From contig CM048843.1 of the NCBI GenBank assembly GCA_026545765.1, forward strand, positions 4,340,001 to 4,404,000: a stretch of 64,000 bases of DNA, read 5' to 3'. The first letter of the stretch is position 1; each line of letters starts with the position of its first letter. This stretch comes from Plantago major (taxonomy: Eukaryota; Streptophyta; Magnoliopsida; Lamiales; Plantaginaceae). Positions 16,644-30,481 of this stretch are shown here, piece after piece. Under the pieces are notes generated by a model that made no database searches, was not told the DNA's origin, and worked only from the letters and a program-made list of their open reading frames with translations. The translations under genes were made by a program, and so were the position numbers.

Positions 16644-19600
16644 ATGAGTTTGAATGCAATGATGCTTTCGAATTCTACTGTTTCGTGCAAGGGCGATTGT
16701 CCTTCTCTCTTCAGAGTTCATCATCGTCTCGTGAGGTGAAACTATCTGATTCTTAATTATGCACATTAACCGTTTGATGAAATGATCGTTAGATTGCGTT
16801 TGTTTATCATGAGTGGTTTCCTGATTTGCAGAGTGAGATTTAGTGAAAGAGTGCCATTAGTGAAGAGCTCTAAGCAGAATTTCCGCAGTGAAGTAAGCTT
16901 TTGTTGTTTTTCAGAATGTGCTCTTTTAGTTACGAGTGTGTATTGGTATTAAGAGTGTCGTCTCATGGTTTAGGTTAAACGTGGTGAGATGAAGGCTTCG
17001 GTGATTGCTGGTCCAACAGGAGAACAAAGTGTCATTGTTGACGAGGTATGTTTGTATGTGAATTTTGATGACGTTTTGGTTTGTGGTCTTGAGATGTTTC
17101 ACCTCTGCTTTGAAGTGCTCATTGGTTGAATGTTGGATGACTAGAATTCCGGGGACTTGTTTGGTATGGGGATCGGTGAGGGGTTATTATAGCAGGGATT
17201 GATTAGTAATTGCACATTATCTGGAATGATGCTTTGTTTGACATAATCAGCCAGTGGAGTATAAGATGTTTCTTCTACAGTGTGTACTCGCTAGATTTGA
17301 TGGTGGCAAATGGAACTGAAGATTAAAAAATTTATGAGTTAGGGCTGAATACGGTGTTTGAATTCTTTCCATCTACATACAGATTGAGGGGAATGACAAT
17401 TACAAAAAATAGCATTGGGGATTGATCAGAAAAATGTTGCATGTAATGCTCGTTTTTCTTTTCCTTTATGTACAGTGTTTGGTTTCCTGAACTCATGTGT
17501 GCACATACACGCAAGTATGTGCATAGACACTATATTGGCACATACATGTTTGATGTATCTCACAACTTAACACAGCCTCAGCCTACGAGTTTGATAGAAT
17601 TCCATATCTCATCTAAAAGCTCGAACTTGTAGAGAGTTGTGGAATCTAGTCATTTATATTAATACTCCAATACTCTCCCGCACTCGTGGCCGGTTTCAAC
17701 CTCTTTAGGGAGGCCATTCGAGTGGAAATTTAATATGGGGCGGAGATTGTCTCCGTGGAGATTCGAAGCCAGGTTGGGCGTGAGCCAAAGGCTCTGATAC
17801 CATGATAGAATTTCATCTCATCTAAAAGCTCGAACTTGTAGAGAGTTGTGGAATCTAGTCATTTATATTAATACTCCAATAGAGTTTAATCTGGCTTACA
17901 TCTTGCTACCTTGATAAGGGTTGTGCAGTTTCTCTTGAAATTGAAGAGGTTCTTTCGTATTAGTTTTCTCGCCTGTAGGATTATCTTACTTTCAACTATT
18001 ATTTTCTATGAAGTCCTGAAGTTTCTATGAATGTCTCACTGCTGTTGCTATGTTTAAGTGAATTTTGATTCGGGACATGATTAACATAATTATTCAAGCT
18101 TGCGTAGCTACTGCCGCTTTCTTGCTTCTAATATAGCGAAGTTTGACAAGTTTCAAGGCCATGCTAGTATTGTTCAGAGTCTTCAGACTACAATTCGACA
18201 TTTATGTTTACCGAGTACCAAGTCCAACAAGTTCTAGCCTTCTAGGTTTATAAGATAATCCTGAGTATAATTTATTTATTCTGGTGATGAAATTTTCAGG
18301 AAGAAGCACCCCAGATCGATGGTTCTTCTCTGAAAGTTTTTCCTGGTCAGGCACATCCTTTAGGAGTCTCTGAGGTTGAAAGTGGGATTAATTTTGCGAT
18401 TTTCTCTCGAAATGCTACTGCCATTACACTTTGTTTAGCTCTCCACGAGAGGTTAGAATGGATCTTATGCTCATACTTTCGATATAAGGAGTTGCATTTT
18501 TTTTTTTTTTTTTTTTGGTGTTCAATTCATGATTTACACTATTTCTTTTCCAAACATGCATTTTGATTTAACAGCCTTATACAAATCTTATTGGATAAAT
18601 TTATGTGATATCTCATTCATGGTGAGTAGCTGACAAATTAATCACATTAAATCCATCTTATGCTATTATATATTGGTTCAAATGCTTTTTTTTTTTTTTT
18701 TTTTTTTTTTTCCGTTTTTCTGTTATGTCTTTTGTTGTATGCATCTTGTATGCCGTGAAAGTTTAGATGGTAATTTTTTTATGTAGAAACCAGGTGTATG
18801 CCTTATTTGTCAAACTTGCAAGGTTAAAATCTACTTGTAGAGTTTGACCATTTTAAGCCATCAATTATACTTGTTTCATTTGTACAATACTCTGATTGAT
18901 GCTTCTGTTACATGCTTTAGGGGAATCAACAATGACCTTGTTCAAGGAATGATTGAATTATCACTGGATCCAAAAGTAAACAAGACAGGGGATATATGGC
19001 ATATCTGTGTTGAGGTAGTATAACTTTCTTGTTTTTATGCCATGGGCGAAACAGGAGATATTTTCAGAAACTTTCATCTTTATATTAAAATTTGTGCGAA
19101 GTTATTCAGTTTTTTACCAATAAATAATTGCTGGGGAGTGAATCTAAAAGAGTTACCAAGGTTTCAATCTAGTAATTTATATGGTACAGCAAAGGAAGCT
19201 ATTTTCAAACCAACATCACGATAGTCTTGCTACTGCACTCTGGGGGAGGTGGCATAAACTTGCTTTTAAACCTTGAGAGCAACTTGGATTTTTGTGCACA
19301 AAAAATTGCAGAGCTTGCTTGTTTTCTGTTCTGCGATGCATTCTCTTTCAGTTCTTTCGACTTGATTCTTTGTGCAATTGTTTTTGAGTTCTTATGCTTG
19401 TGAATGCATATCATGTTACTCAATAATTGCGTTCATAATTTCGAAAATCCTCATCTGCTTTTAATAAAATTTGTGCGAAATCTGCTTTACCAGAGTACCG
19501 TTTGTCATCGTTTTGTTATTGTTGTTATGACTACTGTGTTTATTCTACACAATGTGATATGTGGTGGCTTACCTGAAATTTGCATTTGCTAGGATTTACC

Positions 19601-22600
19601 ACGCAGTAATGTCCTGTATGGTTATCGTGTTAATGGTCCTGGAGATTGGAACCAAGGTCATCGATTTGATAATGGTCATGTTCTAATAGATCCATATGCA
19701 AAGCTGATTGAAGGACGGAGATTATTCGGTGATGCCAGCAATAACAATTCAAAATTTATGGGTACTTACGATTTTGATAGCTCGCCATTTGACTGGGGAG
19801 AAAACTATAAGCTTCCCAGCATACCTGAGGTGCGTTAAGTTTAATGGAGGTTGGCTTATGTCAGGAATAAAATATCATATTGGATGATTTATTTGCTATA
19901 GTATAGGTTCATCTAGTAACCAATGTACCTCTATCAATTCTTAGCAACCAGGTATTGAATGTCTTTTAGTATTAGTCAAATGCTTATTACATTCAACTAG
20001 CAAAGAGGAATTTCATTTGCCAAGACTTGGTGTATGATGGGAATTGACTATTTTCAGAATTATTGTTGGTACGATTGTAGGTTGACTGCCCTGCAAAACT
20101 TCATTTTTTGTTTTCCATGATTTTTTCTGGTCTCCTTTTTTTTTTTTTTTTTTTTTTTAGCCAAAAGAGACCAAGTTACTCCCCTGTTCCAATAGAATAA
20201 ATGTGGGTGGGTAAGTAAGCGGGATTAGTTGAATAAAATAGAATATGAAATTACTGTATTTTGATGGGGACATTTGTAACGGGACATCGAAAATGGCAAT
20301 TGGGGCCATTAATATCGAGATAGAGTACACTGTCTTCAGTACGAGTGCATGGGTGCGTGTTTATTTATATATTGAGTCCGTGATTACCTGGTATACTGCT
20401 TTGAACTAAGTCTCTATCAGAAGCATGGGGGGTGCTAATACTGATACGCTATGTTAGCGTACAATGAACATTGCACAATAGTACATCAGGGTTTTCTTGT
20501 TGGTTTCCTTTGCATTCCTGTAAACCGATATTTGGGGAAAACGGTTTCAAAATAACTTTTTGTGCATTAAACTATGAATGTATTGTATACTGCTCCTTTT
20601 GATAGCTGAATGCTACTGATTGCAGAAAGATCTTGTTGTCTACGAGATGAATGTACGTGCTTTCACTGCTGATAAATCAAGTGATCTGGATTCAAGTATT
20701 CGTGGAAGCTATCTTGGTTTGATAGAGAAGGTATAACTTAAAACCCCTATAGATACCCTAGATCAGGTCTTCATGTTTCAAAGATCTTCTGGCCACATTT
20801 CCACCATATTAGGAAACATAACTTTCTGAGTTATTCACGTAAAGACCCCCTGTATAATGTCACGATTTCCGTTTCACCCCTGTATAATTGGACCGTTATC
20901 TTCTTAATTTCAGACCCCTCGCCGTTAACAATTTTTACATGCAGACCCCTAGGAGCAGATTTGGCTGTTAACTCAACGGAAAAAATAAAAAGTCAACAAG
21001 AATATTAATAAATAATGATGTCATATGTAAAGGATTATGACATCATTATTAGCTATATTCTGAAAGGGTTTTTTTTATATTTGTAAGCAAATTTCCTTTT
21101 CAGTTTGGAATACCCCTTTCGGTTTCTTTTGATTAAAGAATGACATCATATGTGAACAGTGAAATCAGGGGAATTAATAATTTAATTATGAATGCATGAA
21201 TCTCAATCAAATTAATTGGCTTCATTTGGTTTGAGGGAAAATGGGGGAAAAGAAAAAAAATAGGGGAAAATATTATTTTCCACCATTTGGTAGTTCTCAA
21301 GATTTAAAAATTTATGAAAATCTATATCAAATATATATATCTCCACAAAATAAGGAAAGTTGTTTTTCCCTCACATTTTCCAGGAAAATCTTATTTTCCG
21401 CTATTTTTTTTCTTTTCCCCCATTTTCCCTAAAAACAAATGAAGCCTAAAGGGAAGGAGGGACATTTGAAAGCCCAAAGCAAGAAGTAGAAGAAGAGATC
21501 AGAGTAGCAAGACCGCCAAAAAAGCCAAGGATGTACATGAGGAACTTACTTCCAACGACTTCTGAGTTCTGATCCCAGCTGAAATTACAGTTTGGAAATC
21601 CTCCTTTTCTCTTTGTTTTTATCTATTGTTCTCCTTGGATCTTCTCTTAGGAAAATTTTAAATTGTCAAATGAAACATCCATTTGAATGGATGGATCTAT
21701 CTAAGAAGAGCTTTCCTTGGTTCAAGAAATGGTAGAGAAATCTTTCTTTGTTATTTGCTTAACGCATCAGAGTTGGAGAAGTACAAGTCTACCCAATAAT
21801 GTCGAGTGGAGGAGAAAAGACGAAACAAAGGATCACAATTCTTTTTTAAAAATTTATGTCAGGGGGTTTCAATGTAACATTCTGAAAGGGGGTGTATGGC
21901 ATGACCTCATAAGTCCGGAGAATCGTTTTTTTTCTTTTCTTTTTGGTAATTTTTGAAAAACTAACGTTGGCTTAATGGCAGGGGGTTCTAGGGAGTTCCA
22001 ATATAAGAAACCATTTAACGGCTGGACTAAACTGTAATTTCAACATTAAACAAGGGGTCTTTGCGTAAATAACCCTAACTTTTAAATGATGTGGCAGAGT
22101 AGGCAGCAAGGACCTAGTCTAGTTAATGGGAAACTTAACACTATGCTATTTATCAGATGTCTGATTTATGTGGTGCTTTGTGCATTCTAACTGAAACTGT
22201 CTGCACAATCAACTGACTTTTATGCACCAAAAAATAACCAGCAACATTAAAATTGGAGCCAAGTACAGAATTTAGAAACCTACCAAAAATTTCACAATTC
22301 GGGGACTCATTAAAAGAAAGAAGAATTCAACCAAACAGGAAATTTTGTCTTCTTACATCAGTAGTAGGCTGATTTAGGAGAGTCTAAGATGTCCATTGGA
22401 GCTGGAATTAGGAAATTCAAAAAGAACTTCAAACTACTCTGTAAACTTGTCCCTGCTATACTAGACTCCGTAGACTGTATTTGTGGAGGAAAATAAATTA
22501 TAGATGTTTTTTCTTTCTTGAGAGTTTGAAATGATTATATCTATTTGGGGAAGCAAGATGATTTTCCCTACAAGTAGTGTAATTCACACTGCTCTCTTGT

Positions 22601-25600
22601 ACTTTACTTCAAATAATATGTAGTGAAGTCTGATATTTACTTACAATTCGAAATGCATCCAAAGATACCACACCTTCTGGAGCTTGGCGTAAATGCAGTA
22701 GAATTGTTGCCTGTCTTTGAGTTTGATGAAATGGAGCTGCAAAGGCGCCCTAATCCAAGAGATCACATGGTATGATACCTTTTCAACTACTTGTATTCCA
22801 TAGTTAAATATGATAGCCTTGCCATTAAGGTACTTCTGTGTTTTCAGCTTCACGCATTGATATTAGACATATCTGTTCATACTTGTTGATTTTTGCTCAA
22901 ATACTTTTTTGGCAATCATGATAAGAGATAACTTCTCCCTACATTATCCCACGAGTTTGTGTGATAAAATTTAAATGAGGCCTCAAGCATATTTGCTCTG
23001 ACGTGATGATTAAGCTCCAATGATAATAAGTAAGTTGAAGAGCGACGATCCTTTGACTATACTAAAGGATGACAATGCTTCATATAAATTAGTAGGTTCT
23101 TCCTTTAGTTCTGTGATACTTTCTATCATTATTTCTTGTGATAGTTGTACCACCAACATAGAGATCTATAACTAAGCTTCAAAAACAACAGTTTAAGCAG
23201 CTCAAAGTGAATTTTGCTAACTGCTAAATCTGCATTGATCCACATGTGCAATCTGAATTCTGAATAATATGTAGTGTTTAGATAACAGTGTCCTGCTTAT
23301 TGGTTTCTTCATTTGCTCTATGATAACTAGTGACTGTGACATCTTCTCAATTGTATTTCAGATCAATACATGGGGTTATTCAACTGTAAATTTCTTTGCT
23401 CCTATGAGCCGTTATGCAAGTAATGGTGGTGGGCCACTTAATGCTTCTCGAGAATTTAAAGAAATGGTCAAGGCTTTGCACAATGCTGGAATCGAGGTAT
23501 TCATCTTATCCTCTAGTGTTAGCAGTTTGGAAGATTTCAATTGTGCTCATGTGGTTCTTCTATTTACAGGTCATATTGGATGTTGTCTATAATCATACGA
23601 ATGAGGCTGATGATAAACATCCATATACTACCTCATTCCGTGGCATAGACAACAAGGTAATGTGCCGGCTTATTGTTTCTTCTGGTGAATATTTTTGCTT
23701 GCTTATATGTATAAAATATGTACTGGATGCCTAGCGAATAATACGGTTTAACAATTACATCCTCGAATGAAATTTGTAAACCCATTATCGAGGAGGTCTA
23801 TATTAGCTTCCAGACATGCTCATTTCGACAAATGTTGATATTAATTGTATCTGCTGATATGCATATAAGGTGATCTGTATGTTGTTCACAGATGTAAACT
23901 ATCTAAACTTGAGCCCGCAAGGCTAAGTGGAAATATGTGTCCTTCGCAACTGATTAAAATATTGTAATTTCTATAAGTTTAAGGAGTTGGACCTAAACCC
24001 TTCCAATAGCTACTTTTACGTGGTTTAGTTTTGGTGTCTAAACATTATTCTGTTTAGACACGATATGATCAGATTCTGAACCAAATTCAACTCGATACGT
24101 GTCAACTTGATATGATCAGATTCTGAACCAATCTCATGGATTATGTTGATAGATTTGTAATGAACGGGTCTTTTCTCTTGTTTCATTCTGATCTGTCAGT
24201 TATGTGTTAAACTTTTTGTAGGTCTATTACATGGTGGACTTAAACAATAATGCCCAGTTGTTGAACTATTCTGGCTGTGGTAATGTCTCTAACCTCAGTG
24301 ATATTATAAGTCCGATTTTTTTACACATTTAGGTTTGTGTTTCCGAAAACTAAAGTTGATGCATCATACCCATTTTGTATTGGTTATTAGTCCAGTAATG
24401 TTTCTTTCACCTTCTACTCCTCCCCTTCCTTCTTCTTAGTGGTGGTGGTGGTCCGTGTCTTCCACAAATTATTTACTTTGTGAGATACAAATACTTTTTA
24501 CACTCACGTGAGATCTTTGTGTCTAGGTAATACACTGAATTGTAACCATCCTGTTGTCATGGAACTGATTCTTGACAGCTTGAGGCACTGGTATGTCCTT
24601 ATTGCCTTTAATTCTCGTCTTTAACAATTCTCTTTAGATTCATTATGTTCCTAACATAGATTTTTAAAAATTATCTACAATACCACATTTTGTTTTACAC
24701 TCCCAAGTTCTGACACAGTTAAAATGAAAATATTAATGATTGTAATTCAGCACTCTTATATTAAGACATACCAATGTGTATGGAGTATATGTTGATCTGA
24801 TGATTTACTTATTCTGAATTGCATAAGAATCAACTTCATTATGATGAGTTCACGGACTAGATTTCCAGTTTCAAGATACGTTTTGGCGGGTTAAGGTTTT
24901 CCAGTAAAATTTCAAACTTCCTGATAATATTGCAATTTCTTTTGGAAACTTGCATAGAAGATATCTACTCAAAGAAATGGAACTTTTTTCATGGATTCCG
25001 ATGTAGAACACTTGGATCCATGGCAAAGCTTTGACCAGCTACGGGCATGCAGATACCAAAATAATTTTCTTAGCAGTTGACCTATCGATCAATTAAATTT
25101 TGTCAAATCAATAGTATTTCTATATGCGTTAAATATAAAATGAGGTTTTCATTATGTATCTCAGGTAGGTAATTGCATTATTATAAACCATATTTTGCTT
25201 TCTGATTCTTCAGAGTGGTCTTTTTAGATTAATGCTCTATAGCATGTTAATGTTTATATCTCTAACCTCTGTTTGTTTCTGGTATCGTATTCCCTAACCA
25301 TCTACCACTTGAAGGGTCGTTGAGTATCATGTCGATGGATTCCGTTTTGATCTTGCTAGTGTGCTCTGTCGAGGAACTGATGGTTCTCCACTCGATGCCC
25401 CTCCCTTAATCAGGGTCAGTCATGACACCCTTCTCACCGAAAGCTTACCATTTTGTAACTGAATAGTGAATATAATACAACAGAACAACATTCAAGGGAT
25501 AACTATTTGTTTTTCCTTGAAAGAGAAAAAAAAAGTCTGATGACAAGCATCTACCCCCATCCCCCAAACCCCCAGCGCATGTATTATAATCAAACTAGAA

Positions 25601-28600
25601 CTCACGGTGTTGATGTATTATTGCTTAGCTTCCTGAATTAACAGTTGAACCAGCAATCAAATCATTAAAGCGCTAATACTTTTTGTTTGTCCTGTCTTGT
25701 TCAGTATATTCCATGAATGGGTTCAAAAACTGTTCTGTGCTATATTCCATTAGATTTATTTTTTCTCTATGGATGTTCAATATTTACTAAGCTAATGTAG
25801 TGTGTATTGAATCATTAATTAGTTGTTCCAACAAGATATACAGCATTGCCACAATTTTAAACAAATGATACCTCTTTTTTCTAGTGGTTTGAGATTTCAA
25901 ATGCCAATTGTTTTATTGATGCAGGCAATTGCCAAAGATAGCATCTTATCCAGGTGTAAACTTATCTCGGAACCTTGGGATTGCGGGGGACTATATCTTG
26001 TTGGAAAATTTCCAAACTGGGATCGGTAAGCTCTACACCCTCTTACCTTTCTGTGCTACAGGTGCAGAACTGTTTTAAATGCTGGATTATTTTCTATCAG
26101 CATCCGCTGAAGCAAATATACAACTCGAGGCTCATACTCCTTATTTTTGTTCCTCACATTCATGATACTATCTGCTATATCCCTGCATTTGTAGACGAAA
26201 ACTAATCTTGCCAGTCGATACAAAACAATGCCAAATATTTCCATGTTTCACAAGTTAGATAAATAATGTCACCCTTAACACAATGTGCACTGCATCTGCA
26301 AATATTTTAAATACTACACGTAGAAATATCTAACAATACTGATAGATTTGGTTTACAGGTGGGCGGAATGGAATGGCATGTACCGTGATGATCTTAGGAG
26401 ATTTATAAAGGTGCTGTAAATATAAACCTGTCATATAAGATTGTTAAATTTGTTGGAACTAAGGCTCTATATTTCATCCCCTAATCAATGAAAACTTTCC
26501 TGATAAGATATATAACAGTGAGCCCCAACCCCCACCCAAACATGTCTTCCTCTCCTTCAAATGTCTGTTGGAAATATATATTATAGTAGAATATAGAATA
26601 TGATCTTTATGTAAGTACCTGGTTGCTTTTAAATCGGTCCTTGAAATATTTGACGTGCAGGGTGACATTGGCATGAAAGGAAGTTTTGCAACGAGGATCT
26701 CCGGTTCCGCTGATCTTTACCAAGTGAGTCTTTGGGCCCGTAATACTAGTTTCTAATTTGTCATTATTTTATAATTGTTTCTCTGATAATTAGTCTTCCT
26801 TTTAAGTTACCACTTACCAAGAGTCACCATGACATATTCTTATAGTTCAATTATTTTGTTTTCAGTTATAACATAGTTTATTTTTGTGTCCAGGAAGTAG
26901 TGTTTATGAATTGTATTACATGGAATAGACATTTGACATCTTCATCCAGTTTTTAGGGGTTCTATCTTTGTGTCACAGTTGTTTGCCATCTTAGCAAGTT
27001 ATAACTGTGAAATCAACTTATTGAGTCAGTCTCTAGTTGTACTGCTGCCTATTAACCATTTGAGCTTGTTTTTATCTATAGGTCAATAAACGCAAGCCGT
27101 ATCATGGTATCAATTTTATAATTGCACATGATGGATTTACTCTATATGACCTAGTGTCGTATAATTTTAAGGTAATACACATTATCACCATTGAAGTGTT
27201 AATTTCAACATCAGATCCATATGTATATTATTATAATCCCCTGCCCATTTTAGCACAATGATGCCAATGGTGAAAATGGAAACGACGGGTGCAATGATAA
27301 TTTTAGCTGGAACTGCGGTTTTGAAGGCAAGTTTATATTTATCTCTGTGTTGCCTTCATTTCTACCATTCTAGAAGTGCTATTGTCCGATCTTGTAATGA
27401 ACTGTTGTTCTTTCTGTCCGGCGTGTGTGGTGTTGGAAGGTTTTGATTTGAATTATTGAATTTGGTCCAAGAATGATTGGTCCTCTGCCTATTGTTGATC
27501 TTCTTTGGTAACTAAGTAAGAAATATTTGCACAAGAATAAAACATATGCTCAGTAAATAAAATTGTTGAAGCCGGCGACGATTTTGAAGAGATTCATGAA
27601 ACTTGAGTTAGGGGATTCTGGAGATGTATGATTCAACCAAATATGAACTTTTTCTTTTTTTCAACGAATAACCTGATAATTGAGCATATGAAAACCATAA
27701 TATTCTAACATAATTGCCATAAACTTGTTGGAAAGTTGCATTAGATTAATTCTCAGAATGAAATAAAGAGTGGTAAAGAAGATCTTCATCAGTAAAATTA
27801 TGTCCTACCTAGTTCACTTTACGATATGTTGTTTCCATTGAGTGTATGAAGACAGCTCCCAGTTCTATCAAATTTTACAAATTGACTAGTGTACAACCCA
27901 GGGCCTTTTAAGGTGTCCTTGATGTAAACTTTTTCTTTCCATATCACTGACTTTTGTTCATGAATTTTTTTTTTTACTGCGATTGAGCTTTTTCTTCTTT
28001 TCTCAATGTGGCGTTTCCTCTCAATATTTAACCACAGGAGTATATTTGTCTTTTATGTTGATGGCTCTCTACCTGACCACATTACATATATAAATATATA
28101 ATTACATTTTTTTCCAAATATTTCAGGGCTATCCCTAGCTCCATAAATTCATATTTACCTGTCATAAACACTGCTTCTGAGGCTTATTGTAATTATGTAT
28201 GTTAGGAGAAACCGAAGATAAAAATATTAAGGCGCTACGTTCTCGGCAAATGAAGAACTTCCATGTGGCATTAATGATTTCCCAGGTAAACGCAAGTAAA
28301 AATTTACAAATTTCAAATACTTCAGGTGGGGTATGACCTGTGTCGGAATTGGGTGATGGTTATCAGCTTTTCCATTTTTTACATTATGATAGACCCGGGG
28401 GAAATATGCAATAGGAAAAGAGATTTTAGGTGTAGCAAGCCCCTACGTATAACTGATTTTTTGTGACGTAGATGAGCCCAATCCGCTACAATACCAATTA
28501 ACAAAAGTACGAAACCACTTGTGGTCTCATAAACTCCAATTGAAATTAGTGGAACACCAACCCCATCTTGTTAAGGGGCACAGATCTATTTATTTTGGCC

Positions 28601-30481
28601 TCGTTTGTTTGTTTTCTCGACTTCTTTCAATCTAAAAGTGAATACAGCTTGATAAGCTGGGAGTCTATTTATTTAAGTTCCTATATTTACACATACATAT
28701 TGTCTGAGAGGTAATTAAAATAAATAAAATTAGAGATCTCCTGTTGCTTATTGTAATTTAAACGTCTAGGAGATCACTAAATTCATATTTGTGAAAAGTC
28801 AATAGATTGGTGAATTAATAGCAGCAATAGCTTTGCTCTAGCGAAAACATAGCCCGTTAGTCGATAGACACCAGGATCGAATAAGGTTAAGTTCCATTTG
28901 TAGATCAGTCATGCTTATCTAAGTTTGATATGTTAGCTTGCTTTTGTTAAATGTGAATTTCGTAGTTACCCCCGATAAATCATATGGTTTATTTTACTAG
29001 GGAACACCAATGATGCTAATGGGGGATGAATACGCTCATACTAGGCATGGTAATAATAATAGCTACGGACATGATAATGCTCTTAATAATTTCCAGTGGA
29101 AACAGGTATGCAGTTACTACCGTTTTTTGCTCAACTTATTGTGCACATATACTAGACAAATTTGTTAAGAGGGAGAAAATTTGTTGAGACAGTTGGAGTA
29201 CATGAAGAACAGTCATTTTAGGTTTTTCTCGGAGGCGATAAAGTTCAGGCGGAGTCGTCATGTCTTCAGGAGAGAGAATTTCATTAGCAAGGTAATTTTC
29301 CAGCATGATAGACTGGGATTTATGGCAAGTTTTATCTTACTCTTTTGAATGTCATTATATTTTGAACAACTTTCTTTGGATTCATTCAGTTTACGAATTC
29401 TTGTTTTTGTATTGGTGTAGAATGACGTGACATGGCATGAGGACAACTGGGATAACTATGAAAGCAAATTCCTGGCATTCACGTAAGAAAGCAGGCTTAT
29501 TTTGAAGTGTAATTGTTTCCCTTATAATTTATAGTAGTCCATAGTAAGATGATTTTTTGCCATTGGGGTATGGAAGCATTTCAAGCTTGGGCAGAATCTG
29601 TAATCACAAATGAAACAATGTGCCTGTCTCAGGCACTGAAACAAAAACTTTGGTTTCACTTTTCATTCGTAGCATTAAGTCGGTGTGATAGAAATGAAAA
29701 CAAAAAATATATATATATATAAAATAATTACAAACTAAATTGAACAGAAAAAAACAGAGAACGGAGAAATTAAATTTGTCTTACTTTCAGGCTCCATGAA
29801 GAAAATGGAGGTGATATATATGTGGCATTCAACGCACATGACTACTCCGTTAGGGCGGCTATACCCTCTCCGCCACAAAGAAGACAATGGTTCCGAGTGG
29901 TCAGTTATTGAAACTTCACCTGCTACCTATTATTACTTTTCATTATCTGGCTTGTTTTCCTTATTGACCTCGTCCCTGGAGACAAGTTTCCAAAATATCT
30001 AGAAATTCTCAGTATTTCACAAGTGACATGTGCCTGTTATTAATTTCAAAATTCATGTGATATACTAGTAAATAGCAATGTGTATAGAAGTGGGCTTGCT
30101 GCAGTTGGTCTCTTAACATGAATAAAGAACTTTTATTGTCATTTTTGTTTTCTTTACCTAAAGTTGTGACTCGATCATAGATGACAAATAATCGACAAGA
30201 AAGTTGGCCCCTTTTCACGGAGATTACCAGCTGGAAATGTGATCTACACTTTGATTTTCTAAATGCCCGATTCGATCTGGAATGGTCTTCTTTAGTCGCC
30301 AGGGCTTTGACTTTTCGAGTTCTGCCTGGTATTGATTAGTTTCATTTGTGTAAATAATTACCTGCAGGTAGACACCAATCTAACATCCCCTGATGATTTT
30401 GTTGCTGGAGGGATTCCAGGCATTGGCAATACATATGACGTCGCACCTTACTCATCCATTGTTCTTGAAGCCAAATCGTAA
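16644..30481 (+). CDS. ISA3: Plastid starch-debranching enzyme, isoamylase 3 type
   Basis: It hydrolyses alpha-1,6 branches with short outer chains during starch breakdown in the plastid. 24 exons: 16644-16735, 16832-16892, 16974-17045, 18300-18451, 18921-19014, 19593-19829, 20626-20730, 22665-22769, 23362-23496, 23570-23656, 24222-24279, 24527-24590, 25315-25414, 25925-26025, 26359-26410, 26661-26723, 27082-27171, 27254-27326, 28206-28285, 29001-29105, 29193-29291, 29421-29482, 29791-29899, 30368-30481. They join without a break into 769 aa, the family's usual length. Residues 1 to about 70 look like a chloroplast transit peptide (Ser/Arg/Lys-rich, few acids). A CBM48-type domain starts near [10 protein letters not shown]. 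The GH13 regions are complete: DVVYNH (Asp355), GFRFD (nucleophile Asp433), SEPWD (acid/base Glu470), AHDG (Asp543). The text follows ISA3 more closely than ISA1 or ISA2. Intron 18 has a GC donor; all others are GT-AG. Confidence 0.95.
17592..17881 (-). mobile_element. TRIM (miniature LTR retrotransposon) in intron 3 of ISA3
   Basis: Two short direct repeats (17592-17672 and 17803-17881) flank a 130-base core without coding capacity. They are nearly identical apart from one base and a 2-base length difference. On the minus strand the right repeat is followed directly by TGGTATCAGAGCC, the primer-binding site for initiator tRNA-Met, and a purine tract (GGGAGAG) lies just before the other repeat. 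The 5-bp target duplication GAGTT is intact (17587-17591 and 17882-17886). It looks whole and young for a non-autonomous element. Confidence 0.88.
20828..22075. mobile_element. Non-autonomous Mutator-like element in intron 7 of ISA3
   Basis: The outer ends are inverted repeats. Left begins GAGTTATTCACGTAAAGACC and the reverse complement of the right end begins GGGTTATTTACGCAAAGACC; similarity continues for about 40 bases. A 9-bp target duplication, typical of Mutator, flanks the element: TAACTTTCT at 20819-20827 and TAACTTTTA at 22076-22084 (seven of nine identical). No transposase is visible. Near the left end is a hairpin with 14-base arms (about 21012-21047, ATAATGATGTCATA and its complement). 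A Tourist-like MITE is nested inside. Confidence 0.85.
21218..21446. mobile_element. Tourist-like MITE nested in the Mutator-like element
   Basis: Inverted repeats of about 60 bases begin GGCTTCATTTGGTTTGAGGG on the left and GGCTTCATTTGTTTTTAGGG on the complement of the right, followed by a shared purine-rich block (AAAATGGGGGAAAAGAAAAA). The end sequence resembles PIF/Harbinger MITEs. The right flank is TAA and the left flank has TAA two bases away, so the 3-bp duplication is only approximate. Confidence 0.8.
24062..24131. repeat. 23-bp direct repeat in intron 10 of ISA3
   Basis: GATATGATCAGATTCTGAAC plus CAA occurs at 24062-24084 and 24109-24131, a 47-base period. This is a short local duplication inside the intron. 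Confidence 0.8.

Noticed and set aside
17790-17802. GGCTCTGATACCA considered as part of a tRNA gene or of the caulimovirid
   Set aside because: It is the complement of the initiator-tRNA primer-binding site directly beside a short LTR with target duplications, so it belongs to the TRIM.
20185-20240. TTACTCCCCTGTTCCAATAG, resembling a Stowaway end in ISA3 intron 6
   Set aside because: No partner end is visible downstream, so the match may be chance.
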